From: Methanobacterium sp. Maddingley MBC34
GTDB taxonomy: Archaea; Methanobacteriota; Methanobacteria; Methanobacteriales; Methanobacteriaceae
DNA length: 64,000 nt
Direction of reading: 5' to 3'
Assembly (NCBI GenBank): GCA_000309865.1
Contig: AMGN01000027.1
Coordinates: 7,079 to 71,078 of the forward strand
Both the position numbers and the translations under genes were made by a program. Positions 30,397 to 48,162 of the stretch are shown piece after piece. The first letter of the stretch is position 1; each line of letters starts with the position of its first letter. Under the pieces are notes generated by a model. That model did no database searches, was not told the origin of the DNA, and worked only from the letters and a program-made list of their open reading frames with translations.

Positions 30397-30508
30397 GCCA
30401 TTCCCCATTCATATGTAATGTAGATCTCTAACATTATCTTTCAATTTGAACCTTATAAGATTTATTATTAGTTTTACAAAATAATCACATTATAAATTAA
30501 AGCAATGC

Positions 30509-32434
30509 TCAATCATTCTCATGATGTAGATATCTGTGTATTTCAAGGGCCAAATTTCTATTTATTCCCTTAACTTCTGCTATTTCATCAATACTTGCAT
30601 TTTTTACAGATTCAAAGTCACCAAAATGTCTAAGTAGGTTCATTTTACGTTTGGGTCCAATGCCTGAAATTTCATCCAGAGGAGAACTCTTGAGATTCTT
30701 GTCTCTGAGATTTTTATGATATTTTACTGCAAACCGATGGGCCTCATCACGAACCCGCTGTAAGATGTGTAAGGCAGGGGAATCAGAGGGTAATATGAGT
30801 GGAATGGAAACTTCAGGTATGAAAACCTGTTCAAACTCTTTGGCCAAACCTATGACTCCTGTTTTTATACTTAATGAATCTAAAACGTCTATTGCAATAT
30901 TTAACTGACCCCGGCCACCATCAACCACCACCAGATCAGGCGGTGTTTCTCCTTTATTAATCAGTTTTTCATATCGTCTTGTAAGCACTTCCCGCATCAT
31001 ACCATAATCATCAGGTCCGGGTGTTTCAAGTTTATACTTCCTGTAATGGTTTTTTGAGGGTTTACCATCTTCAAATACAACCATAGATGCTACAGCCATT
31101 TGTCCGGAGAGATTTGAGATGTCAAAGGCTTCTATACGGCGTGGAATTCTCGGTATTTTAAGATAGGTTTTTAGATCTAGTAAAGCCCCTCTGGCTTGTT
31201 TATGGTGGTTTAAAATTATACTGGCATTTTTGGTTACCATTTGCACCAGACGATACTCCAATCCCTCATCAGGCACACTCAGAGACACTGCAAAATCATC
31301 ACTGGTCCTAATTGAAATATTAGTGTTAACCATAGAACCATTAGTATCCATTTCAGCCCTATTTTCCACATTAAAAACATTACTTTCCATATTTGGACTA
31401 TTAGAATTATCTAGACTACCAATATCATCCTTTAGACCATCAATATCATCCGCACGAATTTTATCCGACAACCACTTCTCAATAAGGTCTCTGTCTTCAA
31501 TCATTACCGGAAGTAGAATTTCTGCAGGTACCTGGCGGGGACCTGAATAATACTGTTTGATGAATGCTGCTAAAATCTCAGGGGGTGAGTTTTCCTGGGC
31601 TCCTTCCATTAGGAAATCATCTTTTCCCATGATTTTACCATTCCTTACTCTGAAAACAACCACCACCACAACTTCCCCATCATTGGAGGATGCTATGACA
31701 TCCTGGTCAAGGCTACGGTTAAACTCCATCTTCTGTTTTTCCATAACCTCACCCAGAGAGAATAACTGATCCCTTATAACCACTGCCTTTTCATAGTCAT
31801 GATTTGAGGCTGCCTGTTCCATCTCTTTTTGGAGAAGGTCCATAACCTCTTTTTGCCGGCCTTCCAGGAATAATTTGACCTTTTCCACGTTTTCATGATA
31901 GTCTTCCAGAGTGACCTGTCCACTGCAGGGTGCAGGGCACAGATCAATCTGATAGTTCAGGCAGGGCCCATCCATGCGTTTACAATCCCTGAGCTGAAAT
32001 ACTGGTTTTAAGAGTTTCAGCAAACTCCGGACTGATGTCACATCAGTGAATGGGCCGTAGTAATGAGAACCATCCTCCCGAACACTACGGGTGATGAGCA
32101 AGCGAGGATAGTCCTCAGAGGTTATCTGCAAATAGGGAAAGCGTTTATCATCCTTAAGGCGTATGTTATAACGGGGTAAATGTTTCTTTATAAGGTTAGA
32201 TTCTAAAATAAGGGCCTCTTTCTCAGTATCCGTCACCATGTAATCCATGTGATGGAAGTGACGCATCAAAACCCGGGTTTTGGGATCTTCCAGTTCTTCT
32301 TTAAAGTAACTTTTAACCCTTTTTTTAAGAGATTTTGCCTTTCCCACATACAAAATCTCATCCTGAACATCTTTCAGGAGATATACACCTGGTTTTTCAG
32401 GTAAATCATTGGGGTTGCTAATTGTAGCTGACAA
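30509..32434 (-). CDS. uvrC: excinuclease ABC subunit C
   Basis: The dual-incision nuclease of nucleotide excision repair, acting with UvrB at the lesion. The GIY-YIG domain is at about 14-95 ([23 protein letters not shown]), followed by a Cys cluster ([20 protein letters not shown]), the UVR motif [14 protein letters not shown], the RNase H-like nuclease ([30 protein letters not shown]) and two C-terminal helix-hairpin-helix units ([17 protein letters not shown]). At 641 residues it is longer than usual because of an Asn/Ser/Asp-rich stretch at about 330-390. The start is TTG 32434 with GAGGAT 5 nt upstream. uvrBA are nearby but on the other strand. Confidence 0.95.
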   Translation of the reverse strand: MSATISNPNDLPEKPGVYLLKDVQDEILYVGKAKSLKKRVKSYFKEELEDPKTRVLMRHFHHMDYMVTDTEKEALILESNLIKKHLPRYNIRLKDDKRFPYLQITSEDYPRLLITRSVREDGSHYYGPFTDVTSVRSLLKLLKPVFQLRDCKRMDGPCLNYQIDLCPAPCSGQVTLEDYHENVEKVKLFLEGRQKEVMDLLQKEMEQAASNHDYEKAVVIRDQLFSLGEVMEKQKMEFNRSLDQDVIASSNDGEVVVVVVFRVRNGKIMGKDDFLMEGAQENSPPEILAAFIKQYYSGPRQVPAEILLPVMIEDRDLIEKWLSDKIRADDIDGLKDDIGSLDNSNSPNMESNVFNVENRAEMDTNGSMVNTNISIRTSDDFAVSLSVPDEGLEYRLVQMVTKNASIILNHHKQARGALLDLKTYLKIPRIPRRIEAFDISNLSGQMAVASMVVFEDGKPSKNHYRKYKLETPGPDDYGMMREVLTRRYEKLINKGETPPDLVVVDGGRGQLNIAIDVLDSLSIKTGVIGLAKEFEQVFIPEVSIPLILPSDSPALHILQRVRDEAHRFAVKYHKNLRDKNLKSSPLDEISGIGPKRKMNLLRHFGDFESVKNASIDEIAEVKGINRNLALEIHRYLHHEND

Positions 32435-32463
32435 AATTAATCCTCTTTAACTTAAATTAAAAT

Positions 32464-32509
32464 GATTTTAATGAATTATTCCATTAGATTTTAATGAATT
32501 ATTTCATTA
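32464..32509 (-). repeat. tandem 23-bp duplication upstream of uvrC
   Basis: Two adjacent 23-bp copies (32464-32486 and 32487-32509), each beginning GATTTTAATGAATTATT, differ at one base. They lie 30-75 bp upstream of the uvrC start codon, in the likely promoter. Confidence 0.85.
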
Positions 32510-32562
32510 GTAAATTGATAATCAAAAAAATGATCATTTATTTTTTTTAGATTTCATTTCTC

Positions 32563-33372
32563 TCATTTCACTTCTTTTCTTTCCAGGGGATATGCAACTT
32601 CAGGTCGTTTAACTGCAAATGACTCTTCCAAGTCTTGGCACATATTCCTGGCCATGTTCAGGGGGATTCCCAGAGCCATGTAATCCGTGGGGAACCAGGA
32701 GTTACCAGTGGGATCAACAGGACCAATGAATGCAGTGTTTTTAGGAGTCTTTTGAGCCATGTGTGCAGGGTAGGTTATCATTGTTGCACAAGCTGGGCCA
32801 AAGGGTGCAATTATAGATTCAAATGGGTTTTCTGTTCTGAAATGGATTAAACTGCACAGATTTCGTATTTGCTGCCCATTTCCGAAACATAAAACTGATT
32901 GAACAAGAGAATCTTCACCCGGATAATCATTATTTTCATCTTCATTTTCCGCAAAATCATCACAGGTACTCACCACCAGATACTTGCCCGGTAAGGTAAT
33001 TTCGCCGATTGATTCTCTAAATTTGTCAAATAATTCAGGACTGGCCTTTAAATACTCGGCAATTCCACCTCTGAAATTTTCATGCCCGGTGGATACAAAA
33101 TATCGGATGTAGGGTGAAATTTTTTTTGCATATCCCAGCCAGGTGATTCCACCCATACAAACACCTTTCAGGCAATCATGACCCAGATAAACAGGAGGAG
33201 CATCTTCACGAACAGCAACAGTTAATACTGCCTTAGCAGAACAGGTATCAACCTCAACCATTGGAATAGCACCTTCTGGAATAGTATTAGATCCATAAAC
33301 ACATAGTGGTGATGTTTCCATCATTCCTGCCCTTTTTAACGATTTTCCAATTTCTTTAATAGTTTTTGACAT
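32563..33372 (-). CDS. DUF169 domain protein
   Basis: 269 residues. A conserved archaeal and bacterial family of unknown function (COG2043-like) with several conserved cysteines: [26 protein letters not shown] and FGPACATMI. It may bind a metal or cluster. There are no signal or membrane segments. A short acidic stretch ([14 protein letters not shown], about 144-157) looks like a loop insertion. ATG 33372 has GGGGGAT 5 nt upstream. The gene is divergent from uvrB with 305 bp between the starts, so the palindrome at 33528 might also affect it, although it is closer to uvrB. Confidence 0.8.
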   Translation of the reverse strand: MSKTIKEIGKSLKRAGMMETSPLCVYGSNTIPEGAIPMVEVDTCSAKAVLTVAVREDAPPVYLGHDCLKGVCMGGITWLGYAKKISPYIRYFVSTGHENFRGGIAEYLKASPELFDKFRESIGEITLPGKYLVVSTCDDFAENEDENNDYPGEDSLVQSVLCFGNGQQIRNLCSLIHFRTENPFESIIAPFGPACATMITYPAHMAQKTPKNTAFIGPVDPTGNSWFPTDYMALGIPLNMARNMCQDLEESFAVKRPEVAYPLERKEVK

Positions 33373-33527
33373 GTCCAATCCCCCAAAAAAATCTATTAAA
33401 ATGCCAAAGATGAGTTCTCACTAAAAAATTGCACCTTATACTCCACACCATCAGAAATCTAATTTAAATTATTAAATATGAATCAATTCACTATTATGTT
33501 AAATTTACATTTCAAATGATATATTTG

Positions 33528-33550
33528 GATCTACGAACAGTTCGTAGATC
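33528..33550. promoter_or_regulatory. 23-bp perfect inverted repeat before uvrBA (candidate operator)
   Basis: GATCTACGAAC (33528-33538), one A, then GTTCGTAGATC (33540-33550): an 11-bp perfect inverted repeat around one base. It is immediately upstream of a TATA box (TTATATAT, 33557-33564), where a bound protein could block or recruit the transcription factors. It is GC-rich for this intergenic DNA, so chance is unlikely. Confidence 0.75.
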
Positions 33551-33555
33551 AGTGA

Positions 33556-33570
33556 CTTATATATAATATA
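33556..33570 (+). promoter_or_regulatory. TATA box of uvrBA
   Basis: CTTATATATAATATA lies directly after the palindrome. A transcription start about 25 nt further on would leave a leader of roughly 85-90 nt before ATG 33678. Confidence 0.5.
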
Positions 33571-33677
33571 GTTGGGAAAGGAATAGTATAATAAAGGATG
33601 GTAAATAATATAATCTGTTTTTAGATCTGACAATGACATTAATTAATATTTTGTTTTTGACTTGAGAGGATTGATAA

Positions 33678-35627
33678 ATGAGCAAATTTGAACTTGTATC
33701 AAATTATAAGGCATTAGGCGACCAGCCAAAAGCTATTAAATCTTTATCTGATGGAATAAACAGGGGAATGAATCATCAGACCCTTCTAGGAGTTACTGGT
33801 TCTGGTAAGACTTTCACCATGGCCAATGTAATCAAAGAAGTCCAAAAACCTACCCTGGTAATATCTCACAATAAAACACTGGCAGCACAACTCTATGAAG
33901 AGTTCAAAGAACTGTTCCCCAACAACGCCGTGGAATACTTCGTCAGTTACTACGATTACTACCAGCCCGAGGCCTATGTGCCCCAAAGCGATACTTACAT
34001 CGATAAAGAGTCATCTATCAATGAAGAAATTGATATGATGCGGCACAGTACCACCCAATCTCTTTTAAGCAGAGATGATGTGATCGTGGTGTCTAGTGTG
34101 TCCTGTATTTATGGTATTGGTGCACCAGAAGACTACGGAAACCTGGTACTCCAATTGGAGATGGGTCAGCAAGTAGAAAGGGAGGAAATAATCTCTAAAC
34201 TGGTTGAGATGCAGTACGAGCGGAATGATATTGATTTCAGCCGGGGAAAATTTAGAGTAAGGGGCGATGTGTTGGAGATCTTCCCTGCCCAGGGAAAAAC
34301 AGCCATTAGAGTGGAACTTTTCGGTGATGAAGTCGACGGCTTATCATTCATTGACCATGTAAGAGGCACTGTGAATCGCCAAATGGACAAAATAGTTGTT
34401 TTTCCAGCCAAACACTTTGTAACCTCACCTGAAAAAATGAACAAAGCCCTGAAAAAGATTGAAGATGAACTAGAAGACCGACTCCGCGTTTTGGAGGCTG
34501 AGAATAAACTGGTGGAAGCTCAACGTCTTGAACAGCGCACCAGATTTGATCTGGAAATGTTAAAAGAAATGGGCTACTGTCAGGGAATTGAAAATTACAG
34601 TATGCATATTTCCGGAAGAAAGTGGGGAGAAACCCCCTACAGTTTACTGCGTTACTTCCCAGATGACTATTTAACCATTATCGATGAATCACACGTAACT
34701 GTACCCCAAATCAGGGGGATGTACGCTGGTGACCGTGCACGTAAGGATGTTCTGGTTGATTATGGGTTCCGCCTGCCATCTGCACGTGAAAATAGACCTC
34801 TGAACTTTGAAGAGTTCCAGAGTCTCCAGAACCAGGTGACCTATGTCTCAGCCACCCCTGCCCAGTACGAGTTAAACCTCTCAGAGCAAGTGGTGGAACA
34901 AATTATCCGACCCACTGGCTTGGTGGACCCTGAAATAAAGTTGTACCCTGTACAGGGCCAGGTTGATCACCTGCTGGGTCAGATCAGAGAAAAAACTGAA
35001 AAAAATCAGAGGGTTCTGGTGACCACCCTTACCAAACGCATGGCCGAAGACCTGACTGATTACTATGCACGTACCGGGGTTAAGGTACGCTACCTTCACT
35101 CTGAGATCAGTACCCTGGAAAGGATTGACATTATTGATGACCTGCGCAGGGGAGAATTTGACTGTCTGGTGGGGGTAAACCTACTCCGGGAAGGTTTGGA
35201 CCTCCCTGAAGTGGGCCTGGTGGGTATCCTGGATGCAGATAAGGAAGGATTCCTCCGCTCCCAACCCGCACTAATCCAGACCATTGGACGAGCTGCGCGT
35301 AATGTTGAAGGTCAGGTGATTATTTACGCAGATAAAATAACTGACTCAGTCCGTAATGCAGTTGATATAACCAATCACCGCCGAGAATTACAGTTAAAAT
35401 ATAATCAAGATCACGGGATCACCCCCAGAAGTACAGAACGGACATTGAAAGAGAAAACTAAAGAAAAAGACGTTATTATGCGTGATGATGTGGAGAAAAT
35501 GCCTAAAGATGAACTGCGTCTTCTGATAAAGGATTTGAAAGAGGAAATGAAAAAAGCAGCTTCCAGGCTGGACTTTGAAGAAGCAGCCAAGATCAGAGAT
35601 AAGATACTAATTCTGGAAGGAGTTTAG
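33678..35627 (+). CDS. uvrB: excinuclease ABC subunit B
   Basis: The damage-verifying helicase-like core of the UvrABC system, 649 residues. Walker A GVTGSGKT (38-45), the beta-hairpin region [16 protein letters not shown] that clamps [18 protein letters not shown], the helicase motifs [15 protein letters not shown] and [29 protein letters not shown], and the C-terminal UVR motif [14 protein letters not shown] that binds UvrC. ATG 33678 has GAGAGGATTGATAA. uvrA follows after 5 bp. The UvrABC system in this lineage is generally regarded as gained from bacteria (established view, not shown here). Confidence 0.97.
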   Translation: MSKFELVSNYKALGDQPKAIKSLSDGINRGMNHQTLLGVTGSGKTFTMANVIKEVQKPTLVISHNKTLAAQLYEEFKELFPNNAVEYFVSYYDYYQPEAYVPQSDTYIDKESSINEEIDMMRHSTTQSLLSRDDVIVVSSVSCIYGIGAPEDYGNLVLQLEMGQQVEREEIISKLVEMQYERNDIDFSRGKFRVRGDVLEIFPAQGKTAIRVELFGDEVDGLSFIDHVRGTVNRQMDKIVVFPAKHFVTSPEKMNKALKKIEDELEDRLRVLEAENKLVEAQRLEQRTRFDLEMLKEMGYCQGIENYSMHISGRKWGETPYSLLRYFPDDYLTIIDESHVTVPQIRGMYAGDRARKDVLVDYGFRLPSARENRPLNFEEFQSLQNQVTYVSATPAQYELNLSEQVVEQIIRPTGLVDPEIKLYPVQGQVDHLLGQIREKTEKNQRVLVTTLTKRMAEDLTDYYARTGVKVRYLHSEISTLERIDIIDDLRRGEFDCLVGVNLLREGLDLPEVGLVGILDADKEGFLRSQPALIQTIGRAARNVEGQVIIYADKITDSVRNAVDITNHRRELQLKYNQDHGITPRSTERTLKEKTKEKDVIMRDDVEKMPKDELRLLIKDLKEEMKKAASRLDFEEAAKIRDKILILEGV

Positions 35628-35632
35628 GACTG

Positions 35633-38572
<2,940 letters not shown>

Positions 38573-38588
38573 TCACTAGAATTAAGAT

Positions 38589-38636
38589 GGGTTGAATCAA
38601 TATTCACCCACCTTTCAACCCTTCAATATTTTTTTC
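38589..38636 (+). terminator. hairpin plus T-run after uvrA
   Basis: GGGTTGAA (38589-38596) pairs with TTCAACCC (38614-38621). A T-rich stretch ends at about 38635. An alternative stem TGGGT...ACCCA forms in the same place. It lies between the convergent uvrA and the adhesin remnant. Confidence 0.5.
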
Positions 38637-38667
38637 TCAAATCCTTCCCTTAATAGCTCTTTTATTT

Positions 38668-39439
38668 TTAATATCTAATCCAAATCACGAAAGTTATAAC
38701 TGTAACCATCATGGCAATAGTAGATGCAGTAGCAATATATATCATAATGTGACATGGCTTTTATATTCTTCATTTGCTGTTCAGTCATATTTGTGGCGTT
38801 GATTTGGATTGTACCATTGGCAACTACTAATACGTAACCGGTGAAGAGTTCTTTGAACTTGTCCAGGCTCATCTCAATATCACCCAAATTAGGGTCAGTG
38901 AGATAAACTGTGGTGTTGGTTATGTTTCTAATGATATTGTAGTGATAGACACCATTTATGTTTAAAACTACTATATAATCTGTTTTTAGTTGGCTTGTGT
39001 CGTTTATTATGAATCCTTTGGCAGTTAATCCCGTTCTGTTCGCAGCCTGAGCAAGACCCCACATACTGGTTCCGGTTTCATCAGTACCAGCCCACTGTGC
39101 AAGTTCCATTTCCGTGGCATTGACGCCCAGGTGTTTCATTACTGTGGCCAGTGCCGCCGGTCCGCAGGTGTAGATGGTTGTGGCCATCACCATATTAGCG
39201 GAGTTTACTGTGGAGGTATCTGCCAACCAGTTATCAGTTAAGCTATTTCCAGACATGGTAGTGCTGTTGGAGTCATAGGTACTGATACCACCACCATTGC
39301 CAGTGATAATATTCCAGGTTATATTGGTGCTGTTGGACTGGTAGAGATAGATTCCTATCCAATTGTCCTTTACTGTGTTGTTATTAAGATTATTGCTGGT
39401 GGAATTGAAGATAGCTATCCCACAAATATGCTGTGTCAA
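38668..39439 (-). pseudogene. decayed surface protein with beta-helix and C39-peptidase-like domain
   Basis: The remnant starts inside NosD/PbH1-type parallel beta-helix repeats (SNNLNNNTVKDNWIGIYLYQ, NSTNITWNIITGNGGGIST) with no signal peptide: the upstream codons contain TAA and no start except TTG 39439. A C39-like papain-fold domain follows, with the nucleophile in YTCGPAALATVMKHLG and a His in VYHYNIIRN. The main frame ends at 38675 with an unlikely Cys/Tyr tail. After a one-base shift near 38750 the other frame reads IMIYIATASTIAMMVTVITF and VIWIRY, a good membrane anchor ending at 38668. Both ends are thus damaged. Intact relatives in Methanobacteriales are large cell-surface proteins. 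Confidence 0.72.
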
Positions 39440-39457
39440 CCTCTTTTAATAAATAAA

Positions 39458-39805
39458 TTATATTTTTTCCCTTATTAGGGACCCAATGATTCCACCTACA
39501 GCACCTAAAATTGCTGAAGTAGCCGCGACGAACAGCGCAGACGTGGAAAAAAGTACTACACTAGGAAAAGGTGATAGATTAAAATCAAGTGTAATAACGA
39601 TCCAAATTCCCAGTATAAATCCACCTATCAATCCTGCAATAATTCCATTTTTAGCTCCATTTTTATATCCGTTGTTTACAAGATATCCCACAATTACCCC
39701 TGGAATAAACATACCTATAAAAGAACCATATTCAACCATTCCTAAAATAATTCCAAGTACCACGACCAAAGCTGCCCCTATAATAATATATTTCCAATTT
39801 ATCAT
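39458..39805 (-). CDS. DUF5518-like membrane protein
   Basis: 115 residues with four transmembrane helices rich in Gly and Ile: MINWKYIIIGAALVVVLGII, then YGSFIGMFIPGVIVGYLV, IIAGLIGGFILGIWIVI and FVAATSAILGAVGGIIG. The pattern WKxIIxGA with a Gly-rich central YKNGAKNGIIAGLIGGF fits the DUF5518 family. Start ATG 39805 is preferred (GGAG upstream, usual family start MINWK); the frame is open to 39883. It is 18 bp upstream of the decayed adhesin. Function unknown. Confidence 0.75.
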   Translation of the reverse strand: MINWKYIIIGAALVVVLGIILGMVEYGSFIGMFIPGVIVGYLVNNGYKNGAKNGIIAGLIGGFILGIWIVITLDFNLSPFPSVVLFSTSALFVAATSAILGAVGGIIGSLIREKI

Positions 39806-39883
39806 CTCATTCTCAGCTCCATATTTTGTAAGATTGTTTTTATCATACTTAAAAATAACCAGTATCTGAATCAAGCAGGGCAC

Positions 39884-40261
39884 TAAAAGACTACAATATT
39901 ATCTGGAGATGAGCGTTGAATTTATTATTATCTGTTAAACATCTTTTTATTATACGAATATTGGGAGAACTGGTTTCATTAATTGATGTTTCATAACAAT
40001 GCAGTTTTCATAAAATCTCTCAGAACGAAATATTTTTTTATTAAATGAACTAGATTATCCATAGATCAATAATATTACGGACTATGTGACTCTATGCTCA
40101 TTACTTAATACAACACTAGAAAATCATTTAATCAAATTTTATTTGTGATAATTGTCCCAAACCAGGATGGAATATTTATAACATTGTGAATATGGGGTAA
40201 ATTACATGTATAATAATGAACATAAATCATTTAACAAATTAATAAAAAAAGGGGGTAAAAT
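39884..40261. other. intergenic region without recognised features
   Basis: 378 bp of A/T-rich DNA between divergent genes. The only clear signal is GGGGGTAAAAT just before the kinase start at 40262. Confidence 0.5.
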
Positions 40262-41161
40262 ATGGTGGCCATCCCTGTGTTAATCACTTTTTTATACGCT
40301 TTAGAACCTGTATACAACGTTTTAAATAATATGTCTCTTAATGAAGATTACTTCCGTTTGTTAATGCTTATTATTGTAGTGGTTCTGGTGGCTATTCTCG
40401 CCGAAAGGATTGAAAAGATAAGAAAACTCAATGAACTGAACCAGAAATTAAAGGTTCAAACTGATAAGCTGGAAGATGCCAACCAGGAACTGGAGGCATT
40501 TGCGTATTCAGTATCACATGACTTGAGAGTTCCCTTAAGGGCCATAGATGGTTTTTCACGCATACTGGTGGAAGATTATGAGGATAAACTGGATGAAGAG
40601 GGAATAAGACTCCTGAACATTGTGAGGGACAACACTGCCAAAATGGGGCACCTCATTGATGACATCCTCCTTCTATCACGGGCCAGCCGTCAGGAGATGA
40701 AACTCAATGAACTGGACATGGCAGCCCTGGCAGAGAGTGTTTATGGTGAATTCCATACAGATGTGGAAGGACGGAACATTCAGTTCTCAGTGGGTGATCT
40801 TCCCCATGCCTACGGTGACCGGGCCATGCTGGGACAGGTATATCAAAACCTCATTGGTAATGCCATTAAATTCACACGCAACAAGGACCCTGCCATAATT
40901 GAGGTGGGTAGCAAAGTTGAGGGTAAAGAAATTACCTATTACGTCAAGGACAACGGAGCCGGTTTTGATATGAAATACATTAACAAACTCTTCGGACTCT
41001 TCCAGAGACTGCACAGCCCTGAAGAATTTGAGGGAACTGGTGTTGGCCTTTCCATTGTCCAAAGGGTTGTAAGGAGACACGGTGGACATGTTTGGGGTGA
41101 AGGATCAGTGGATGGTGGTGCAACCATTTATTTCACCCTCCCTAAAGATAAGCCGAAATAA
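40262..41161 (+). CDS. membrane sensor histidine kinase (phytochrome-kinase-like core)
   Basis: 299 residues. Two N-terminal hydrophobic helices (about 2-20 and 31-48) with almost nothing between them, a coiled coil (50-78), then HisKA with the phosphoacceptor His86 in [20 protein letters not shown] and HATPase_c with the N box LIGNAIKFT, the DNGAGFD and the G box [14 protein letters not shown]. It lacks a sensory domain, so it may sense a membrane state or work through another protein. GGGGG precedes ATG 40262. A single-domain response regulator of the Rcp type follows 83 bp later and is the natural partner. Confidence 0.92.
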   Translation: MVAIPVLITFLYALEPVYNVLNNMSLNEDYFRLLMLIIVVVLVAILAERIEKIRKLNELNQKLKVQTDKLEDANQELEAFAYSVSHDLRVPLRAIDGFSRILVEDYEDKLDEEGIRLLNIVRDNTAKMGHLIDDILLLSRASRQEMKLNELDMAALAESVYGEFHTDVEGRNIQFSVGDLPHAYGDRAMLGQVYQNLIGNAIKFTRNKDPAIIEVGSKVEGKEITYYVKDNGAGFDMKYINKLFGLFQRLHSPEEFEGTGVGLSIVQRVVRRHGGHVWGEGSVDGGATIYFTLPKDKPK

Positions 41162-41244
41162 TATGAATATTTAGAAAAGTTTATAATGAAATCAAAGAGA
41201 AATAAGAAATAATAATAGATTAAAGACCAATGGAAGGTGTGTTA

Positions 41245-41682
41245 ATGGATTTAGAAGAGGCTGATATTTTACTGGTGGAAGATAACCCTACTGATGCCGA
41301 GCTTACCATGAGGGCTCTTAAAAGGAAAAACCTAGCCAACCAGGTAGTCTGGGTGAAAGATGGAGCTGAAGCTCTGGAATTTATATTCGCCACCGGACAG
41401 TTTGCCCATAGAGATGTTGAAAACTTTCCAAAACTCATATTACTGGATCTGAGAATGCCCAAAGTTGATGGTCTGGAAGTCTTACAGAAGATCAAGGCCG
41501 ATGATCGAACCAACAAGATACCTGTGGTTGTTTTAACCTCCTCCCAGGAGGACAGGGATATAGTGGAAAGTTACAAGTTAGGAGTAAATAGCTACGTCAG
41601 TAAACCAGTGGAATTCGATGATTTCATTGAAGCAGTATCCACCCTGGGATTTTACTGGATGCTCATCAACAATCCCCCCTAA
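41245..41682 (+). CDS. single-domain response regulator (Rcp1-like)
   Basis: 145 residues, one receiver domain: [18 protein letters not shown], phosphoacceptor Asp68 in [18 protein letters not shown], the Thr in [11 protein letters not shown] and Lys in [12 protein letters not shown]. The long beta3-alpha region and the pairing with a phytochrome-like kinase core are typical of the Rcp1 group. It has no output domain, so it relays phosphate or binds partners. ATG 41245 has GGAAGGTG upstream; ATG 41230 is in-frame but poorly placed. Confidence 0.92.
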   Translation: MDLEEADILLVEDNPTDAELTMRALKRKNLANQVVWVKDGAEALEFIFATGQFAHRDVENFPKLILLDLRMPKVDGLEVLQKIKADDRTNKIPVVVLTSSQEDRDIVESYKLGVNSYVSKPVEFDDFIEAVSTLGFYWMLINNPP

Positions 41683-41684
41683 TT

Positions 41685-41720
41685 TTATTTCAATCATGAA
41701 GAATCTCTTATTTCAATCAT
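41685..41720 (+). repeat. 13-nt direct repeat, 23-bp period
   Basis: TTATTTCAATCAT occurs at 41685-41697 and 41708-41720, just after the response regulator stop codon. Confidence 0.55.
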
Positions 41721-41914
41721 TAAAATCTTGAATAATAATTTACATGAATAATAGGGGTTAAAATAATAACAAGCCACATATGGAATAGCCCTTAGACAAT
41801 ATAATAATGTTAATAACCATAACAAAGGATAAAAATCTCTAATGATTAGTTTGGAGAATGATACAATAATTAAGGGAAATAAATCCCATCATGGCATAAA
41901 TCCCTAGTGATCAT

Positions 41915-45949
<4,035 letters not shown>

Positions 45950-46048
45950 GTGAAATAATAAGTAAAGAAATGGATAATACTTTAATAGAGATGAGATTTT
46001 ACAGTCAATGCATAAATATAAATTGTAATTTAAATCAAGGTGAATAAC

Positions 46049-46850
<802 letters not shown>

Positions 46851-46930
46851 TCTTAAGATTTAAGATTACATTCCTAAAATAGAAGAATAAAAGAAAATTT
46901 TAAATGACATTTAAGTGAATAAGTGTTATG

Positions 46931-47005
<75 letters not shown>

Positions 47006-47011
47006 CTATTT

Positions 47012-47029
47012 ATATTATCATGATAATAT
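47012..47029. terminator. 18-bp perfect palindrome after tRNA-Thr
   Basis: ATATTATCATGATAATAT is self-complementary over 18 bp and starts 7 nt after the tRNA. It may act in termination or 3' processing; being A/T-rich it may also be chance. Confidence 0.35.
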
Positions 47030-47210
47030 TGAAATAAAATAACTTAAAAATAATAATATGCATATTAATGATGAATTTTTCGCTTAACCTGTGAAAATGA
47101 AGGTCTGTTAGCCTAAACTATTCATTTTAGAATAAAAATATGAAATGTATTCATTTTAAATTATAATATTGATTACACTACTAAATCTGTATTTAAACAG
47201 GGGATTTACT

Positions 47211-47381
47211 ATGAAAGTAATGTTCAATAATGGATTGGTGATGTGTCGTGAACATTATCACTGCCAGTATGAAAGCTGCAAGCACTATTCCTGGCACCAG
47301 GAGAAAGAATCGTGTAAGAGTCGCAGATGCCAGAAACTACGCCAGATGGTTAGCTGCACCAAAACACCAATTGAAAGATGA
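47211..47381 (+). CDS. 56-residue Cys/His-rich protein
   Basis: MKVMFNNGLVMCREHYHCQY starts a 56-residue protein with six cysteines (12, 18, 23, 35, 40, 49) and four histidines (15, 17, 25, 29). Spacing such as CxxxxxC, CxxxxC and CxxxxC is not a classic zinc ribbon, but metal binding is likely. GGGGATTTACT before ATG 47211 is a good ribosome-binding site; the open frame from 47169 is unsupported. It has no membrane segment. The gene stands alone after tRNA-Thr and about 115 bp from the 3' end of the reverse-strand zinc-ribbon protein. I do not recognise a family. Confidence 0.68.
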   Translation: MKVMFNNGLVMCREHYHCQYESCKHYSWHQEKESCKSRRCQKLRQMVSCTKTPIER

Positions 47382-47496
47382 TAATTCGTAATATATACCG
47401 GTTAATAAATTTATATGTTAAAAAAAAGGTTATATGGACCTCAATGATAACCTATTGATTTGTACCATTAGACTCTTAGTTATTACTTGTTTTAAT

Positions 47497-47841
47497 TTAG
47501 GGAGTGTAGAAATACGCCCGATAAACAATTAAAGACAAAACACCTACTACTACAATTAACAGTATGGCTACAGAAAGGATCATGATTATAATACCATGGG
47601 TTTTGTTAGGCCCACCTCTTCGAAAGAGAACTATTCCCAGTATAAGACCTACAACTGAGAGTATACCTACCGAGAATATGCCCAAAATTGACAGGGCGTA
47701 ACCTAACACAATTAATAATGTACTGGGTTTTTCTTGAGGACTACTTTCAGTTACCAGTTTATTTGGGATTGCCTGACCACAGTTCTGACAGAACTGGGAG
47801 TTTTCTTCATTTTCTGTTCCACAATTAGGGCATGATACCAT
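47497..47841 (-). CDS. zinc-ribbon membrane protein
   Basis: 114 residues. An N-terminal zinc ribbon (CPNCGTENEENSQFCQNCG, 4-22), a polar linker, and two hydrophobic segments (about 43-73 and 84-107) separated by FRRGGPNKTHG. Such zinc-ribbon plus two-helix proteins (DUF4190-like) are common in Methanobacteriales and have no settled role. GAGGTGTTTGA before ATG 47841 is a strong site. It is divergent from the next zinc-ribbon gene. Confidence 0.82.
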   Translation of the reverse strand: MVSCPNCGTENEENSQFCQNCGQAIPNKLVTESSPQEKPSTLLIVLGYALSILGIFSVGILSVVGLILGIVLFRRGGPNKTHGIIIMILSVAILLIVVVGVLSLIVYRAYFYTP

Positions 47842-48162
47842 TCAAACACCTCATTTATTCGTTTTAATTTTTCAAATATATAATTTATTATTCACTCACA
47901 ATAATTACTGGGCTGTTCCTTTTTTATAAAATAATAACCTATTTTTTAGAGAATCTATATTCTAAAGGAAAAATAATTACATTAAAATTCAGAGAACAAA
48001 AAATAATGACAATTCAACGTTATTTAACATAAATATTTTACATTAACCGATAATAATCATGCCATATATAAAATCAAATTAGGAAGAAAATCATTCCAAA
48101 TAAATTAAATAACAGGGAAAATATCAGTTAAAATTAAAAAATAATTAATGGAGTTATTTACT

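Noticed and set aside
33528..33550. LexA-type SOS box before uvrB
   Set aside because: The Gram-positive box needs GAAC-N4-GTTC; here the spacer is one base, and archaea lack LexA. Kept only as an unnamed operator candidate.
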